A DNA stretch of 64,000 bases from Zestomonas insulae (GCF_016901015.1 NZ_JAFEUP010000006.1:186001-250000), one strand, 5' to 3'. Positions 25,427 to 35,291 are shown, counted from the stretch's first letter. Notes: generated by a model not told the origin, from the sequence alone. Made by a program: numbers and translations.

Positions 25427-26407
25427 TTAGTTGGTGATGAACTGGTTGCTCACGTACGGCGCGTAGTCCGGCAGCACCGCTTCGACCTTGCCCTGCTCCT
25501 TGAGGAAGCTGGCGGTGTCGGTGATTGCCTGGGTGGTCGGGGCGCCGAGTGCGGCGGCCTGGTCGGCGGCCAGCGGGTAGACGTTGCCCTGCAGCAGCAG
25601 CGGGATGTCTTCGGCCTTGGCGCCGGACAGCTTGACCAGTTTGGCGACGTTGTCCTGGTCGGCCAGCCAGGCTTGCGGGTCTTTGCGGTAGGCGGCGTAG
25701 GCGTCGAGGGTGACCTTGGCGAAGGCACGCACCACGTCCGGATGCTTGGCGGCGAAGTCCTTGCGCACGATCCAGGCGTCGAAGGTCGGCGCGCCGAGCT
25801 TGCCCAGTTCGCCGGAGGTGATCAGCACCTTGCCGTTCTGCCTGGCCACGCCGAGCGCCGGGTCCCACACGTAGGTGGCATCGATGTCGCCGCGCTGCCA
25901 GGCGGCGATGATCGCCGGCGGCGCGAGGTTGAGGATCTGCACCTTGGCCGGGTCGATCTGCCAGTGCTTGAGCGCGGCGAGCAGGCTGTAGTGGCCGGTG
26001 GAGACGAAGGGTACGGCGATCTTCTTGCCGACCAGGTCGGCCGGCTTGGCGATGCCGCTGCCGTCGCGCGCCACCAGGGCCTCGGCGGCGCCGATCTGGG
26101 TGGCGATCAGGAAGGTCTGGATCGGCAGTTGGCGGGTCGCCGCGGCGGCCAGTGGGCTGGAGCCGACATAGCCGATCTGCACGTCGCCGGAGGCCACCGC
26201 GGTGATCACCTCGGCGCCGCTGTCGAATTTGCGCCAGTCGATCTGGCTCTTGCTGGCCTTCTCATAGGCGCCGTCGGCCTGGGCGACTTTCGCCGGGTCG
26301 ACGGTGGTCTGGTAGGCCACGGTGAAATCGGCCGCCTGGGTGGTGAATGCGAGGCCGCCGAGGGTCAGGGCGGCGAGCAGGCGACGCGGGAACGTAAAGG
26401 GGGTCAT
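25427..26407 (-). CDS. tauA: Taurine-binding periplasmic protein TauA
   Basis: 326 residues with a signal peptide (MTPFTFPRRLLAALTLGGLAFTTQA). NMT1/SsuA-type substrate-binding domain with FTVAYQTTVDPAKVAQADGAYEK, ASGDVQIGYVGSSPLAAAATRQLP and WQRGDIDATYVWDPALG, typical of TauA. It delivers taurine to TauBC. Its promoter lies in the AT-rich region at ~26500-26565. No dedicated regulator (TauR) is adjacent. Confidence 0.93.
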   Translation of the reverse strand: MTPFTFPRRLLAALTLGGLAFTTQAADFTVAYQTTVDPAKVAQADGAYEKASKSQIDWRKFDSGAEVITAVASGDVQIGYVGSSPLAAAATRQLPIQTFLIATQIGAAEALVARDGSGIAKPADLVGKKIAVPFVSTGHYSLLAALKHWQIDPAKVQILNLAPPAIIAAWQRGDIDATYVWDPALGVARQNGKVLITSGELGKLGAPTFDAWIVRKDFAAKHPDVVRAFAKVTLDAYAAYRKDPQAWLADQDNVAKLVKLSGAKAEDIPLLLQGNVYPLAADQAAALGAPTTQAITDTASFLKEQGKVEAVLPDYAPYVSNQFITN

Positions 26408-26647
26408 GGCAGGTCTCCTCGACAAATCGGCCGGCCGATTGCGAAGAGGGCCGGAGCACGGGACGTTGGTGTTATGTGAGGCGGGTCCGGTGGTCCGGTG
26501 AAGCAAAGCTAAACGATCTAAGAAACGCGTAATAAATGATATTTAAGAATATGGATATGAGCATCGGCGCTGAGCGCCGCGCAGCCGAGCGAGACAGCGC
26601 TACAGTTTCCAAGCACCGCCCGCCCGAATGAGCCAAGGAGCGCCACC
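26408..26647. promoter_or_regulatory. Divergent promoter, tauA / dienelactone hydrolase
   Basis: 240 bp. The segment around 26510-26560 is strikingly AT-rich (AATAAATGATATTTAAGAA). In sulfonate operons this kind of stretch often contains CysB- or Cbl-type sites. No exact consensus match is claimed. Confidence 0.5.
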
Positions 26648-27373
26648 ATGAACATTCCCGAGTCCGCCCGCGACGCCAATGGCAATGCCCTGGTGGTGCA
26701 CACCGCCGACGGCGATTTCGCCGCCTTCATCGCCCTGCCGGCAGTGCTGCCGGCGCCGGCCGTGGTGGTGATCCAGGAAATCTTCGGCATCAACGCCGAC
26801 CTGCGCGAAACCTGCCGGCGCTACTCCGCGCAGGGCTTCATCGCGGTGTGCCCCGACCTGTTCTGGCGCCAGCAGCCGGGGGTCAGTCTGACCGACAAGA
26901 GCCAGGCGGAATGGGCGCAGGCGTTCGCCCTGTACCAGGGCTTCGACATCGATGCCGGGGTGCGCGACATCGCCGCGACGATCGCCGCGATACGCCACCT
27001 GCCGAGTGCCTCGGGCAAGGTCGGCGCGGTCGGCTATTGCCTGGGCGGCCTGCTGGCGTTCCTCAGTGCGGCGCGCACCGACGTCGACGCGACCGCCTCC
27101 TACTACGGCGGCGGCATCGACAAGTACTTGGGCGAGGCGGGCCAGGTGCGCCACAGCCTGATCCTGCACCTCGGCGAAGACGATGAGTTCATCTCCAAGG
27201 CGGCGCAGCAAGAGATCGCCGCCGCGCTCGGCAGCCATCCGCTGATCAGCGTGTACAGCTACCCCGGCTGCCAGCACGCCTTCGCCCGCAACCACGGCGT
27301 GCACTACGACGAGGCGGCGGCCAAGCAGGCCAATGCGCGGACCCTGGCGCTGTTCGAGCGCCAGCTGAAATAG
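26648..27373 (+). CDS. Dienelactone hydrolase family protein
   Basis: A 241-residue alpha/beta hydrolase. Triad: C131 in GYCLGG, an Asp in LGEDDEF (178/179) and H210 in CQHAFAR. The entry motif VVVIQEIFGIN is typical of DLH. It probably acts as a carboxymethylenebutenolidase-like hydrolase, but many homologues lie outside aromatic pathways. AAGGAG precedes the ATG. It has no catabolic neighbours except the convergent methyltransferase gene. Confidence 0.88.
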   Translation: MNIPESARDANGNALVVHTADGDFAAFIALPAVLPAPAVVVIQEIFGINADLRETCRRYSAQGFIAVCPDLFWRQQPGVSLTDKSQAEWAQAFALYQGFDIDAGVRDIAATIAAIRHLPSASGKVGAVGYCLGGLLAFLSAARTDVDATASYYGGGIDKYLGEAGQVRHSLILHLGEDDEFISKAAQQEIAAALGSHPLISVYSYPGCQHAFARNHGVHYDEAAAKQANARTLALFERQLK

Positions 27374-27376
27374 CGC

Positions 27377-28315
27377 TCAGCCTAGGCGGAACACCAGCGC
27401 CTTGAGCCCACTGTCGCTGTGGATGTCGGCGAATTCCGGCGGGTTGTCGAGGCGCTCGACGAAGTGCAGTTGCGGCGCCTCGCGGGCCATTTCGTCGATC
27501 AGGAAATCCGGGCCGACGGCCGGGTCGTTGACGCAGGCCAGCACCGTACCGTTGGCGCTGAGCAGCTCGGGCAGACGCCGCAGGATGCGCTGGTAGTCCT
27601 TGCTCAGCGCGAAGCTGCCTTTCTGGAACGATGGCGGATCGATGATCACCAGGTCATAGGGGCCGAGGCGCGCGACCTTGCCCCAGGACTTGAACAGGTC
27701 GTGGCCTAGGAAGTTGACCTTGCCGAGGTCATGGCCGTTCAGCCGGTGGTTGTCGCGGCCACGGCTCAGCGCGGCGCTGGCCATGTCGAGGTTGACCACC
27801 TGGGCGGCGCCGCCGGCGATCGCCGCCACCGAGAAGCCGCAGGTGTAGGCGAACAGGTTGAGCACGCGCTGGCCGGCGGCGTGCGTCTGCACCCACTGGC
27901 GGCCGTAGCGCATGTCGAGGAACAGTCCATTGTTCTGCTTGCGGCCGAGGTCGAGCTTGTAGCGCAGGCCGTTCTCGTCGATCAGCCATTCCTCGCAGGG
28001 CTCGCCGCGCAGCCATTCCATGCGGCTGTCGAGCAGGTAGCGATGCTGCAGCAGCAGGCTGTGCGCCTGGCTGTGCTGCCAGGCCGGCGAGTCGCCGAGG
28101 CTCAGCAGCATGGCTTTCAGCGCCTCCAGCTCGGCTTCACCCGGTTCGCGGAACAGCGAGACCAGCAGCACGCCCTGCAGCCAGTCGACGGTGATCTGCT
28201 CGAGGCCCGGCCAGTTGCGGCCGCGGCCGTGGAACAGGCGACGGGTTTCCGCGGGAACGGTGGCAAGGGCGGCGAGCAGTTCGTGCTGCAGGGTGGCAAT
28301 GGCGTCGGGAGTCAT
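27377..28315 (-). CDS. SAM-dependent methyltransferase, RlmI/RlmK-like
   Basis: 312 residues. The C-terminal two thirds is a Rossmann methyltransferase of the RlmI type, with VLNLFAYTCGFSVAAIAGGAAQVVNLDMASAALSRGRDNHRLNG as the SAM site and LVIIDPPSFQKGSFALSKDYQRIL as motif IV (DPPSF). An N-terminal ~100-residue domain precedes it in place of a PUA domain. It likely modifies cytosine in 23S rRNA, but the position is not predictable. It ends four bp from the convergent hydrolase stop. Confidence 0.85.
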   Translation of the reverse strand: MTPDAIATLQHELLAALATVPAETRRLFHGRGRNWPGLEQITVDWLQGVLLVSLFREPGEAELEALKAMLLSLGDSPAWQHSQAHSLLLQHRYLLDSRMEWLRGEPCEEWLIDENGLRYKLDLGRKQNNGLFLDMRYGRQWVQTHAAGQRVLNLFAYTCGFSVAAIAGGAAQVVNLDMASAALSRGRDNHRLNGHDLGKVNFLGHDLFKSWGKVARLGPYDLVIIDPPSFQKGSFALSKDYQRILRRLPELLSANGTVLACVNDPAVGPDFLIDEMAREAPQLHFVERLDNPPEFADIHSDSGLKALVFRLG

Positions 28316-28683
28316 GGGTCGGAGTCAGGCAGGGCGCGAAGCCGCGCATTCTAAACGCGAAGCCGCCGGCGTGCCGCGTGGCGGCGATGGTTGGCGGGGA
28401 AAAGGTGGAACGGGGCGGGTAGCCCCGTTTCCGCGCTGGCCGGGTAGGTTGGCGCCTGGCAGCAAGTGCCGGAGGGAGGATTTGCCGCACCGGGCTGGTA
28501 AGCCCCCGGAAGCCGGTGTGCGACGCCGGCGGCGGGGCGGCAGGGCCGTCTCGCGCGTCGGGTGCAGCGGCCAAGGCCGCTTGGTGTACCGCGTCTCCTG
28601 AGTAAGGCGACGGCGGCGGGTGCTCAGTTAACCGCGGCGCACCGCGCTCCGCCGGCAGGCGGCGGAACGTGGTGCGCGCGGGT
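28316..28683. other. Intergenic region between methyltransferase gene and putA 3' end
   Basis: 368 bp, no recognisable gene. At ~28636-28680 an 18-bp imperfect stem, GCGCACCGCGCTCCGCCG / CGGCGGAACGTGGTGCGC, sits just after the putA stop and may act as its transcription end although it lacks a T-run. Confidence 0.55.
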
Positions 28684-31600
28684 TCAGCCGATGGTCATCA
28701 GGCTGGCGTTGCCGCCGGCCGCGGCGGTGTTGACGCTCAGCGCGTGCTCGATCAGCAGGCGTTCCAGCGGGATGTCGGTCTCGCCTTTGTTGAGGCCGTG
28801 CACGCCGACGATCGCTCCGGGGCGCTGGGCGGCCTGCTGGCATACCGCGCGCAGCTGGTCGGAGTCGCCGTGGTGGAGGATGGCGTCGAAGGCCAGCTCG
28901 CTGCTCGCCCAGTCGGCGACCAGGTCGATGCGCTTCTGCACGTCCTTGGGCAGGCTGGCGAACAGCTCGCGCTGGCTCTCCAGCCATAGCGCGCGGCCGC
29001 CCACGGCGAGGATCGCGGTGAGCTGCACGAGCAGGTCGCTGCGCTCCTCGGCGAGCCCCAGCACGCGTTCGCGCGGCAGCAGGGTGTAGGTGTTGCGCTC
29101 GCCGGTCGGGCCGTTCAGCACGTGGCTGGTGTAGCTCTGCGACAGCGCGCCGTACTGCTCGCCGAGGGCGACCAGCGCCGGCTCGTGCTTGCCGGCCCAG
29201 CTGGCCAGGGCACTGCGCGCCTTCTCCAGCTCGGCCGGGCGCTCCAGGACGTGCACCTGCTCGCCGCGCAGCTGCTCGGCCACCGCGTGGTTCGGGCGGG
29301 TCGCCAGCAGGCGGTAGAGGTACAGCGGGCCGCCGGCTTTCGGGCCGGTGCCGGACAGGCATTCACCGCCGAACGGCTGCACGCCGACCACCGCGCCGAC
29401 GATGTTGCGGTTGACGTAGAGGTTGCCGACGTTGGCGCTGTCCACCACCTGGGCGATGGTCTCGTCGATGCGCGTGTGCACGCCGAGGGTCAGGCCGTAG
29501 CCGCTGTCGTTGATCTGCTGCAGCAGGTTGTCCAGCTCGGCGCGCTGGTAGCGCACCAGGTGCAGCACCGGGCCGAAGATCTCGCGCTTGAGCTCGTCGA
29601 AGCTGTCCAGCTCGATCAGGGTCGGCGGCACGAAGGTGCCGCGCTTGATCTCGTCGGCGCTGCTGCGCACCTGCTGGAAGACCTTGCGGCCCTTGTCGCG
29701 CATTGCCTGGATGTGGCGTTCGATGTTGCCCTTGGCTTCGCTGTCGATCACCGGGCCGATGTCCACGTTGAGGCGCTCCGGCGAACCCATGGTGTATTCG
29801 GCCATGGCGCCCTTGAGCATCTCGGTGACCCGCTCGGCGACGTCGGCCTGCACGCACAGCACGCGCAGCGCCGAGCAGCGCTGGCCGGCGCTGTCGAAGG
29901 CGGAGTTGACCACGTCGATCACCACCTGCTCGGCGAGCGCCGAGGAGTCGACGATCATCGCGTTGAGGCCGCCGGTTTCGGCGATCAGCGGGATGGTGCG
30001 GCCCTGGGCGTCGAGGCGCCCGGCGATGTTGCGCTGCAGCAGGCCGGCGACTTCGGTGGAACCGGTGAACATCACCCCGCGCACGCGCTCGTCACCGACC
30101 AGCTGGGCGCCGACGGTTTCGCCGCGGCCCGGCAGCAGCTGCACGGCACCGGCCGGCACGCCGGCGTCGCGGAGGATGCGCACCGCCTGGGCGGCGATCA
30201 GCGGGGTCTGCTCGGCCGGCTTGGCCAGCACGGTGTTGCCGGCGGCCAGCGCGGCGGCAACCTGGCCGCTGAAGATCGCCAGCGGGAAGTTCCACGGGCT
30301 GATGCACACCACCGGGCCCAGCGGGCGGTGGCTGTCGTTGCTGAAGTGATCGCGTGCCTGCGCCGCGTAGTAGCGCAGGAAGTCCACCGCCTCGCGCACT
30401 TCGGCGATGGCGTTGGCGAAGGTCTTGCCCGACTCGCGGACCAGCAGGCCCATTAGTTGCTGGATTTCCGCCTCCATCTGGTCGGCGGCGCGCTCCAGCA
30501 CCGCGGCGCGCTCGCCCGGCAGGGTCGAACGCCAGATCTGCCCGCTGGCCTGGGCGCAGAGGATCGCGTTCTGCACGTCGGCGGCGCTGGCTTCATGCAC
30601 GTGGCCGACCAGATCGCGGTGGTCGGCGGGGTTGCGCAGCGGCTCGGCCGGGCCGGGCGCCGGGGTGTCGCCGCCGAGCATCGGCAGCGCCACATAGTCG
30701 GTGTTGGTGGACGACAGCAGCGCCGAGGAAAGCGAACCGAGGCGGTGTTCGTTGGCCAAGTCGATGCCGCTCGAGTTGACCCGCGCGCAGCCGTACAGGT
30801 GGCGCGGCAGCGGGATGCGCGGGTGCGGCAGGCCGACCCCGCCTTCCTGGGCGGCCATCTGCTCGACCTGCAGCACCGGGTCGAGGACCAGCTCCTTGAG
30901 CGAGATGCTGTGGTCGGCGATGCGGTTGACGAACGAGGTGTTGGCGCCGTTTTCCAGCAGGCGACGGACCAGGTAGGCAAGCAGCGTTTCATGGCTGCCG
31001 ACCGGTGCGTAGATGCGGCACGGGCGGTTGAACTTGCCGTCGGCGACCTTGCCGACCACCTGCTCGTAGAGCGGCTCGCCCATGCCGTGCAGGCACTGGA
31101 ACTCGTACTGGCCGGGGTAGTAGTTCTGCCCGGCGAGCTGATAGATGGCCGACAGCGAGTGGGCGTTGTGGGTGGCGAACTGCGGGTAGATGGCTTCCGG
31201 CACGGCGAGTAGCTTGCGCGCGCAGGCGATGTAGGAAATGTCGGTGTACGGCTTGCGGGTGTACACCGGGTAGCCTTCCAGGCCGTTGACCTGGGCCAGC
31301 TTGATCTCGCTGTCCCAGTAGGCGCCCTTGACCAGGCGGATCATCAGGCGGTGGCGGCTGCGCTTGGCCAGGTCGATGACGTAGTCGATCACGTACGGGC
31401 AGCGCTTCTGGTAGGCCTGGATGACGAAGCCGATGCCGTTCCAGCCGGCCAGTGCCGGGTCGAAGCACAGGCGCTCGAGCAGGTCGAGGGAGATTTCCAG
31501 GCGGTCGGCTTCCTCGGCGTCGATGTTCAGGCCGATGTCGTACTGCTTGGCCAGCTTGGTCAGACCGAGCAGGATCGGGTACAGCTCGTCCATCACCCGC

Positions 31601-32622
31601 TCGTACTGCGCGCGGCTGTAGCGCGGGTGCAGTGCCGAGAGCTTGATCGAGATGCCCGGGCCTTCGTAGATGCCGCGCCCGTGCGAGGCCTTGCCGATGG
31701 CGTGGATGGCCTGCTCGTAGGAGGCCAGGTAGCGCTTGGCGTCGTCTTCGGTCAGCGCCGCTTCGCCGAGCATGTCGTAGGAGTAGCGGAAGCCCTTGCT
31801 CTCCATGGTCGAGGCGTTGGCCAGCGCTTCGCCGATGGTTTCACCGGTGACGAACTGCTCGCCCATCAGGCGCATGGCCATGTCCACGCCCTTGCGGATC
31901 ACCGGCTCGCCGCTCTTACCGATCAGGCGGTTGAGCGACGAGGACAGGCCGGCCTCGTTGTGGGTGGCGACCAGCTTGCCGGTGATCAGCAGACCCCAGC
32001 TGGCGGCGTTGACGAACATCGACGGGCTCTGGCCGAGGTGCTGGCTCCAGTTGCCGTTGGCGATCTTGTCGCGGATCAGCGCATCGCGGGTGGCCTTGTC
32101 CGGAATGCGCAGCAGCGCCTCGGCCAGACACATCAGCGCCACGCCTTCCTGCGAGGACAGCGAGAACTCCTGCAGCAGGCCCTGCACCAGGCCCTGGCGG
32201 CCGCTGGCGGTCTTCTGGTTGCGCAGCTTCTCGGCGATGCCGAGGGCCATCTGCTGGGTTGCCTCGGCCTGCGCCTTGGGCAGTCGCGCCTGCTCGAGGA
32301 GCATCGGCAGCGCCTCGGTTTCCGGGCGGCGGTAGGCGCCGGTGATGGCCGCGCGCAGCACTGACTGCGGCAGGATGCTTTCGGCGAAGTCGAGGAACAC
32401 CTGCAGACCCTGCTCGCTCAGCGCGTCGACCGCTTCCTCACCGGCGACGGCCGCCAGACCGGAATGCTCCGCCGGGGTCAGACCACCCTCGACCTGCTCG
32501 AGGTAACTGAAGATCGCCTGCTTGATCAACCAGTGCGGGGTGCGATCGAGGGTCTGCGCCGCTTGCTTGAGGCGGTCGCGGGTGGCGTCGTCGAGTTTTA
32601 CGCCGAGGGTGGTGGTGGCCAT
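28684..32622 (-). CDS. putA: Trifunctional proline utilisation protein PutA
   Basis: 1312 residues. Residues 1-47 form a ribbon-helix-helix DNA-binding domain (TTLGVKLDDATRDRLKQAAQ), followed by a helical linker. The FAD proline dehydrogenase barrel (~260-560) has KQYDIGLNIDAEEADRLEISLDLLERL and RLVKGAYWDSEIKLAQ. The NAD-dependent glutamate-semialdehyde dehydrogenase (~640-1110) has catalytic Cys in SAGQRCSALR. The C-terminal ALDH-like tail is present. It oxidises proline to glutamate at the membrane and represses its own gene when proline is absent. AGGA lies nine bases before the ATG. putP is not adjacent. Confidence 0.96.
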   Translation of the reverse strand: MATTTLGVKLDDATRDRLKQAAQTLDRTPHWLIKQAIFSYLEQVEGGLTPAEHSGLAAVAGEEAVDALSEQGLQVFLDFAESILPQSVLRAAITGAYRRPETEALPMLLEQARLPKAQAEATQQMALGIAEKLRNQKTASGRQGLVQGLLQEFSLSSQEGVALMCLAEALLRIPDKATRDALIRDKIANGNWSQHLGQSPSMFVNAASWGLLITGKLVATHNEAGLSSSLNRLIGKSGEPVIRKGVDMAMRLMGEQFVTGETIGEALANASTMESKGFRYSYDMLGEAALTEDDAKRYLASYEQAIHAIGKASHGRGIYEGPGISIKLSALHPRYSRAQYERVMDELYPILLGLTKLAKQYDIGLNIDAEEADRLEISLDLLERLCFDPALAGWNGIGFVIQAYQKRCPYVIDYVIDLAKRSRHRLMIRLVKGAYWDSEIKLAQVNGLEGYPVYTRKPYTDISYIACARKLLAVPEAIYPQFATHNAHSLSAIYQLAGQNYYPGQYEFQCLHGMGEPLYEQVVGKVADGKFNRPCRIYAPVGSHETLLAYLVRRLLENGANTSFVNRIADHSISLKELVLDPVLQVEQMAAQEGGVGLPHPRIPLPRHLYGCARVNSSGIDLANEHRLGSLSSALLSSTNTDYVALPMLGGDTPAPGPAEPLRNPADHRDLVGHVHEASAADVQNAILCAQASGQIWRSTLPGERAAVLERAADQMEAEIQQLMGLLVRESGKTFANAIAEVREAVDFLRYYAAQARDHFSNDSHRPLGPVVCISPWNFPLAIFSGQVAAALAAGNTVLAKPAEQTPLIAAQAVRILRDAGVPAGAVQLLPGRGETVGAQLVGDERVRGVMFTGSTEVAGLLQRNIAGRLDAQGRTIPLIAETGGLNAMIVDSSALAEQVVIDVVNSAFDSAGQRCSALRVLCVQADVAERVTEMLKGAMAEYTMGSPERLNVDIGPVIDSEAKGNIERHIQAMRDKGRKVFQQVRSSADEIKRGTFVPPTLIELDSFDELKREIFGPVLHLVRYQRAELDNLLQQINDSGYGLTLGVHTRIDETIAQVVDSANVGNLYVNRNIVGAVVGVQPFGGECLSGTGPKAGGPLYLYRLLATRPNHAVAEQLRGEQVHVLERPAELEKARSALASWAGKHEPALVALGEQYGALSQSYTSHVLNGPTGERNTYTLLPRERVLGLAEERSDLLVQLTAILAVGGRALWLESQRELFASLPKDVQKRIDLVADWASSELAFDAILHHGDSDQLRAVCQQAAQRPGAIVGVHGLNKGETDIPLERLLIEHALSVNTAAAGGNASLMTIG

Positions 32623-32978
32623 TGTCGTTGTCCTGTCGGTGGTGGTGCGCGCAAAAGCCGGCGGAGAGTAAACCCGGAAAAGTATCGGGTGCAACTAGGT
32701 GCAACCTGTGCTCGGACGAAGGGTTGCAACCTGTATGCGCTAACAGGCTCGCCGGACGCCTGGCGCAGCGCCGGGCCGCCGCCACGCGCTGCGGCGGCAG
32801 GCAGGCGCTAGCCGCGCGGCGAGCAGGTGCAACCCGCGGTCGGCGATGTCGCGCAACGGCGGGCAAGCAGCGCTGGGGAAAGCATAGACGCGCACGCCGC
32901 CCGCCCGGCGGCAGTCGTCGGGCGGGCGGGTGGCTAAGGGGGCAGGGTGCGCCGGCCCGCAGGCCGGCGCGCCGTGGC
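32623..32978. promoter_or_regulatory. putA upstream region with GTTGCA operator cluster
   Basis: 356 bp. GTTGCA (either strand) occurs at 32690-32695, 32700-32705, 32723-32728, 32725-32730 (as palindrome GGTTGCAACC) and 32828-32833. GTTGCA is the reported core of E. coli PutA operators. A GCGCCGGCC / GGCCGGCGC hairpin (32949-32970) near the kinase 3' end may mark transcript end. Confidence 0.7.
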
Positions 32979-34001
32979 TCAGGCCTGGTGGTGCAGGTAG
33001 GCCTCGGCCAGCTGGCAGGCGCGCTCGATCAGCATCGGCGCCATCTCGCGGGCGGTCTGGGTGCCCTGGCGGGTATGGATCCAGCCCAGGTAGGTGGTGC
33101 CGCGTAGCATCAGGAACAGCGGCAGGGCGGCGCGGTCGGCGGCGCTCAGCGGTTTGACCGCGTGGTAGCCGTCGAGCAGCGCCTGTTCGATCTGTGCGTA
33201 GCGCGGGTCGTCGAGGCAGAAGTACAGCGCGGTGGCCAGCTCGAACATGTGCCAGCCGAAGCCGGCGTCGTCGAAGTCGATCAGCCGCAGCCGCGCGCCT
33301 TCGATCAGCAGGTTCTCCGGCACCAGGTCGGCGTGGATCATGCCGAAGTTGTCCAGCGTGCGGCCGTAGCGGCGCAGGTCGCTGCGCGCCGTGCGGCGCG
33401 CGCGCAGCAGCAGGTTGCGTTGTGCGTCGCTGAGCCCTTCGAGTTCCCAGAAGCGCCCCCAGAACGGCTCGGCGCCGATCAGCCCGTCCTCGTCCCAGGC
33501 GTGGCGGACGAATTCGTCGGGCTGCTGCCACTGCGATGCGTGGCGGTGGATGCGTGCGGCCAGCGCGCCGGCCTCGGCGAATAGGAAATCGATCGCCGCG
33601 TCGGCCTGCACGCCGTGCTCGGAAGTGCCGGCGGTGGCGCCCGGCAGCCAGGCGAGCATGTCGATGTGGCGCGGCTCGCCGATGTCCTCGTGGAGCACTT
33701 CGATCAGGTGCCGGTCGTCGCGGGCGCGGATCAGCTGCGGCACGGTGATGCCGTGCGCGCCGAGCGCCTCCATCCACTGCAGCTCGGAGCGCAGCGCGGC
33801 CTCGGAGTGGTAGCCGTTGCGGTGGATGCGCAGGGCGACGCGCTGGCCGTCGGCGCGCCAGGCGGAGAACACCGCGTTCTCGCGGTACTTGACCAGTTCC
33901 ACGGTCTGGAACTCGCCGTCCCAGTGTTGCAGGGCGCGCTGCGCCAGCTCATGCAGTTTGGCGACTTGCTGGTCGTGGCTGAGGCTGTGGAATTCGCTCA
34001 T
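32979..34001 (-). CDS. APH-family small-molecule kinase (hydroxylysine / amino-alcohol kinase-like)
   Basis: A 340-residue aminoglycoside-phosphotransferase-fold kinase. The catalytic loop is MIHADLVPENLLI (HxDxxxxN) and the metal-binding motif LIDFDDAGFGWHMFELATALYF. It lies nine bp after the class III aminotransferase gene in one operon with a permease. In animals the homologous pair is hydroxylysine kinase plus a PLP phospho-lyase, and bacteria have adjacent or fused versions. So it probably phosphorylates the hydroxyl of an amino alcohol or hydroxylysine. Antibiotic modification is unlikely in this context. Confidence 0.8.
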   Translation of the reverse strand: MSEFHSLSHDQQVAKLHELAQRALQHWDGEFQTVELVKYRENAVFSAWRADGQRVALRIHRNGYHSEAALRSELQWMEALGAHGITVPQLIRARDDRHLIEVLHEDIGEPRHIDMLAWLPGATAGTSEHGVQADAAIDFLFAEAGALAARIHRHASQWQQPDEFVRHAWDEDGLIGAEPFWGRFWELEGLSDAQRNLLLRARRTARSDLRRYGRTLDNFGMIHADLVPENLLIEGARLRLIDFDDAGFGWHMFELATALYFCLDDPRYAQIEQALLDGYHAVKPLSAADRAALPLFLMLRGTTYLGWIHTRQGTQTAREMAPMLIERACQLAEAYLHHQA

Positions 34002-34010
34002 GGGCCTTCC

Positions 34011-35291
34011 TCACAGCGCGCTGAGCGCGGCGTCCAGGGTGTCGATGAACAGCTCGGCGTGCTCGCGGCCGAACACCAGCGGAGGGCGCAGCTTGAGGAT
34101 GTTGTCGCCGGCGCCGATCTTGCTGATCAGCACGCCGCGCTCGCGCATGTCGTTGACCACCCGGCGCGCCTCGAGGCCGGCCGGCTCCTTGGTCTGCCGG
34201 TCGCGGACCAGTTCGGCGGCGAAGAACAGCCCCTTGCCGCGCACGTCGCCGATCAGCGCGTGCTTGGCGGCCAGGCGTTCGAGACCCTGCTGCACGTAGG
34301 CGCCGACGTTGCGCGCGTTGGCCAGCAACTGCTCGTTCTCGATTACGTCGAGCACCGCCATGCCCACCTCGGCGGCCACCGGCGAACCGCCGAAGGTGTT
34401 GAAGTACAGCGCGCTGCGGCCGAACGCCTCGACCAGCTCGTTGCGGGTCACCAGCCCGGCCAGCGGGTAGCCGTTACCCATCGGCTTGCCGAGGGTAACG
34501 ATGTCCGGCACCACGGCGTGCGCCTGGTGCCCCCACAGGTGCTCGCCGGTACGCGCGAAGCCGGATTGCACCTCGTCGGCAATGAACAGCCCGCCGGCCT
34601 CGCGGATCAGCGCCACGGCCTTGTTGACGAAGCCGGCCGGCACGCGCGGCAGGCCCTCATTGGCGAACAGGGTGTCGATCAGCAGCGCCGCCGGGCGGAG
34701 GCCCTGGGCCTTGAGCGAGGCAATCGCCTCGGCGACCTTGGCCGCGTACTGCTCGGCCAGCTGCTCCTCGCTGGTGCCGGGCGCTGCCTGGTACAGGCAC
34801 GGAATCGGCACCGCGCGGGCATGCGCGGCGAACGGTTCGGGCGACGGCAGCGCGGTGGTCACCTCGGCCAGCGAGGCCGAGTTGCCGTGGTAGTTGTAGC
34901 TGCTGACGATGATCCCGGTGCCGCCGCTGGCGAAGCGCGCCAGGCGTAGCGCCAGCTCGTTGGCCTCGCTGCCGGTGCAGGTGAACATCACCGTGTCGAG
35001 CGGCGCATCGAAGGTCGCGGTGAGCCGCTCGGCGTAGCGCACGATGTGCTCGTCGAGGTAGCGCGTGTGGATGTTCAGGGTCGCCGCCTGGCGGTGCATC
35101 GCGGCGACCACGTGCGGGTGGCAGTGACCGACGCACGGCACGTTGTTGTAGACGTCGAGGTAGCGGCGCCCGTCGGCGTCGTACAGCCACACACCTTCAC
35201 CGCGTACCAGGTGCAGGGGCTTGTCGTAGAACAGCGGGGACTGGCTGCCGAGCACGCGTTGGCGGCGTTGCAGGAGACTGAGTTCAGGCAT
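34011..35291 (-). CDS. Class III PLP aminotransferase / phospho-lyase-like enzyme
   Basis: 426 residues, class III fold. Seen: CTGSEANELALRLAR, SYNYHGNS, FIADEVQSGFARTG (PLP Asp and Gln), and LGKPMGNGYPLAG with the Schiff-base Lys. Sequence style and the GSQSPLFYDKPLHLVRGEGVWLYDADG start resemble the AGXT2L group, which carries out phosphate elimination plus deamination on phosphoethanolamine or phosphohydroxylysine. With the downstream kinase this suggests a phosphorylate-then-eliminate pathway. Its start overlaps the permease stop by 8 bp (ATGCCTGA). Confidence 0.82.
   Translation of the reverse strand: MPELSLLQRRQRVLGSQSPLFYDKPLHLVRGEGVWLYDADGRRYLDVYNNVPCVGHCHPHVVAAMHRQAATLNIHTRYLDEHIVRYAERLTATFDAPLDTVMFTCTGSEANELALRLARFASGGTGIIVSSYNYHGNSASLAEVTTALPSPEPFAAHARAVPIPCLYQAAPGTSEEQLAEQYAAKVAEAIASLKAQGLRPAALLIDTLFANEGLPRVPAGFVNKAVALIREAGGLFIADEVQSGFARTGEHLWGHQAHAVVPDIVTLGKPMGNGYPLAGLVTRNELVEAFGRSALYFNTFGGSPVAAEVGMAVLDVIENEQLLANARNVGAYVQQGLERLAAKHALIGDVRGKGLFFAAELVRDRQTKEPAGLEARRVVNDMRERGVLISKIGAGDNILKLRPPLVFGREHAELFIDTLDAALSAL

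Noticed and set aside
32979..34001. Aminoglycoside resistance gene
   Set aside because: The fold is shared with aminoglycoside phosphotransferases, but operon context with a permease and a phospho-lyase-like enzyme points to metabolism.
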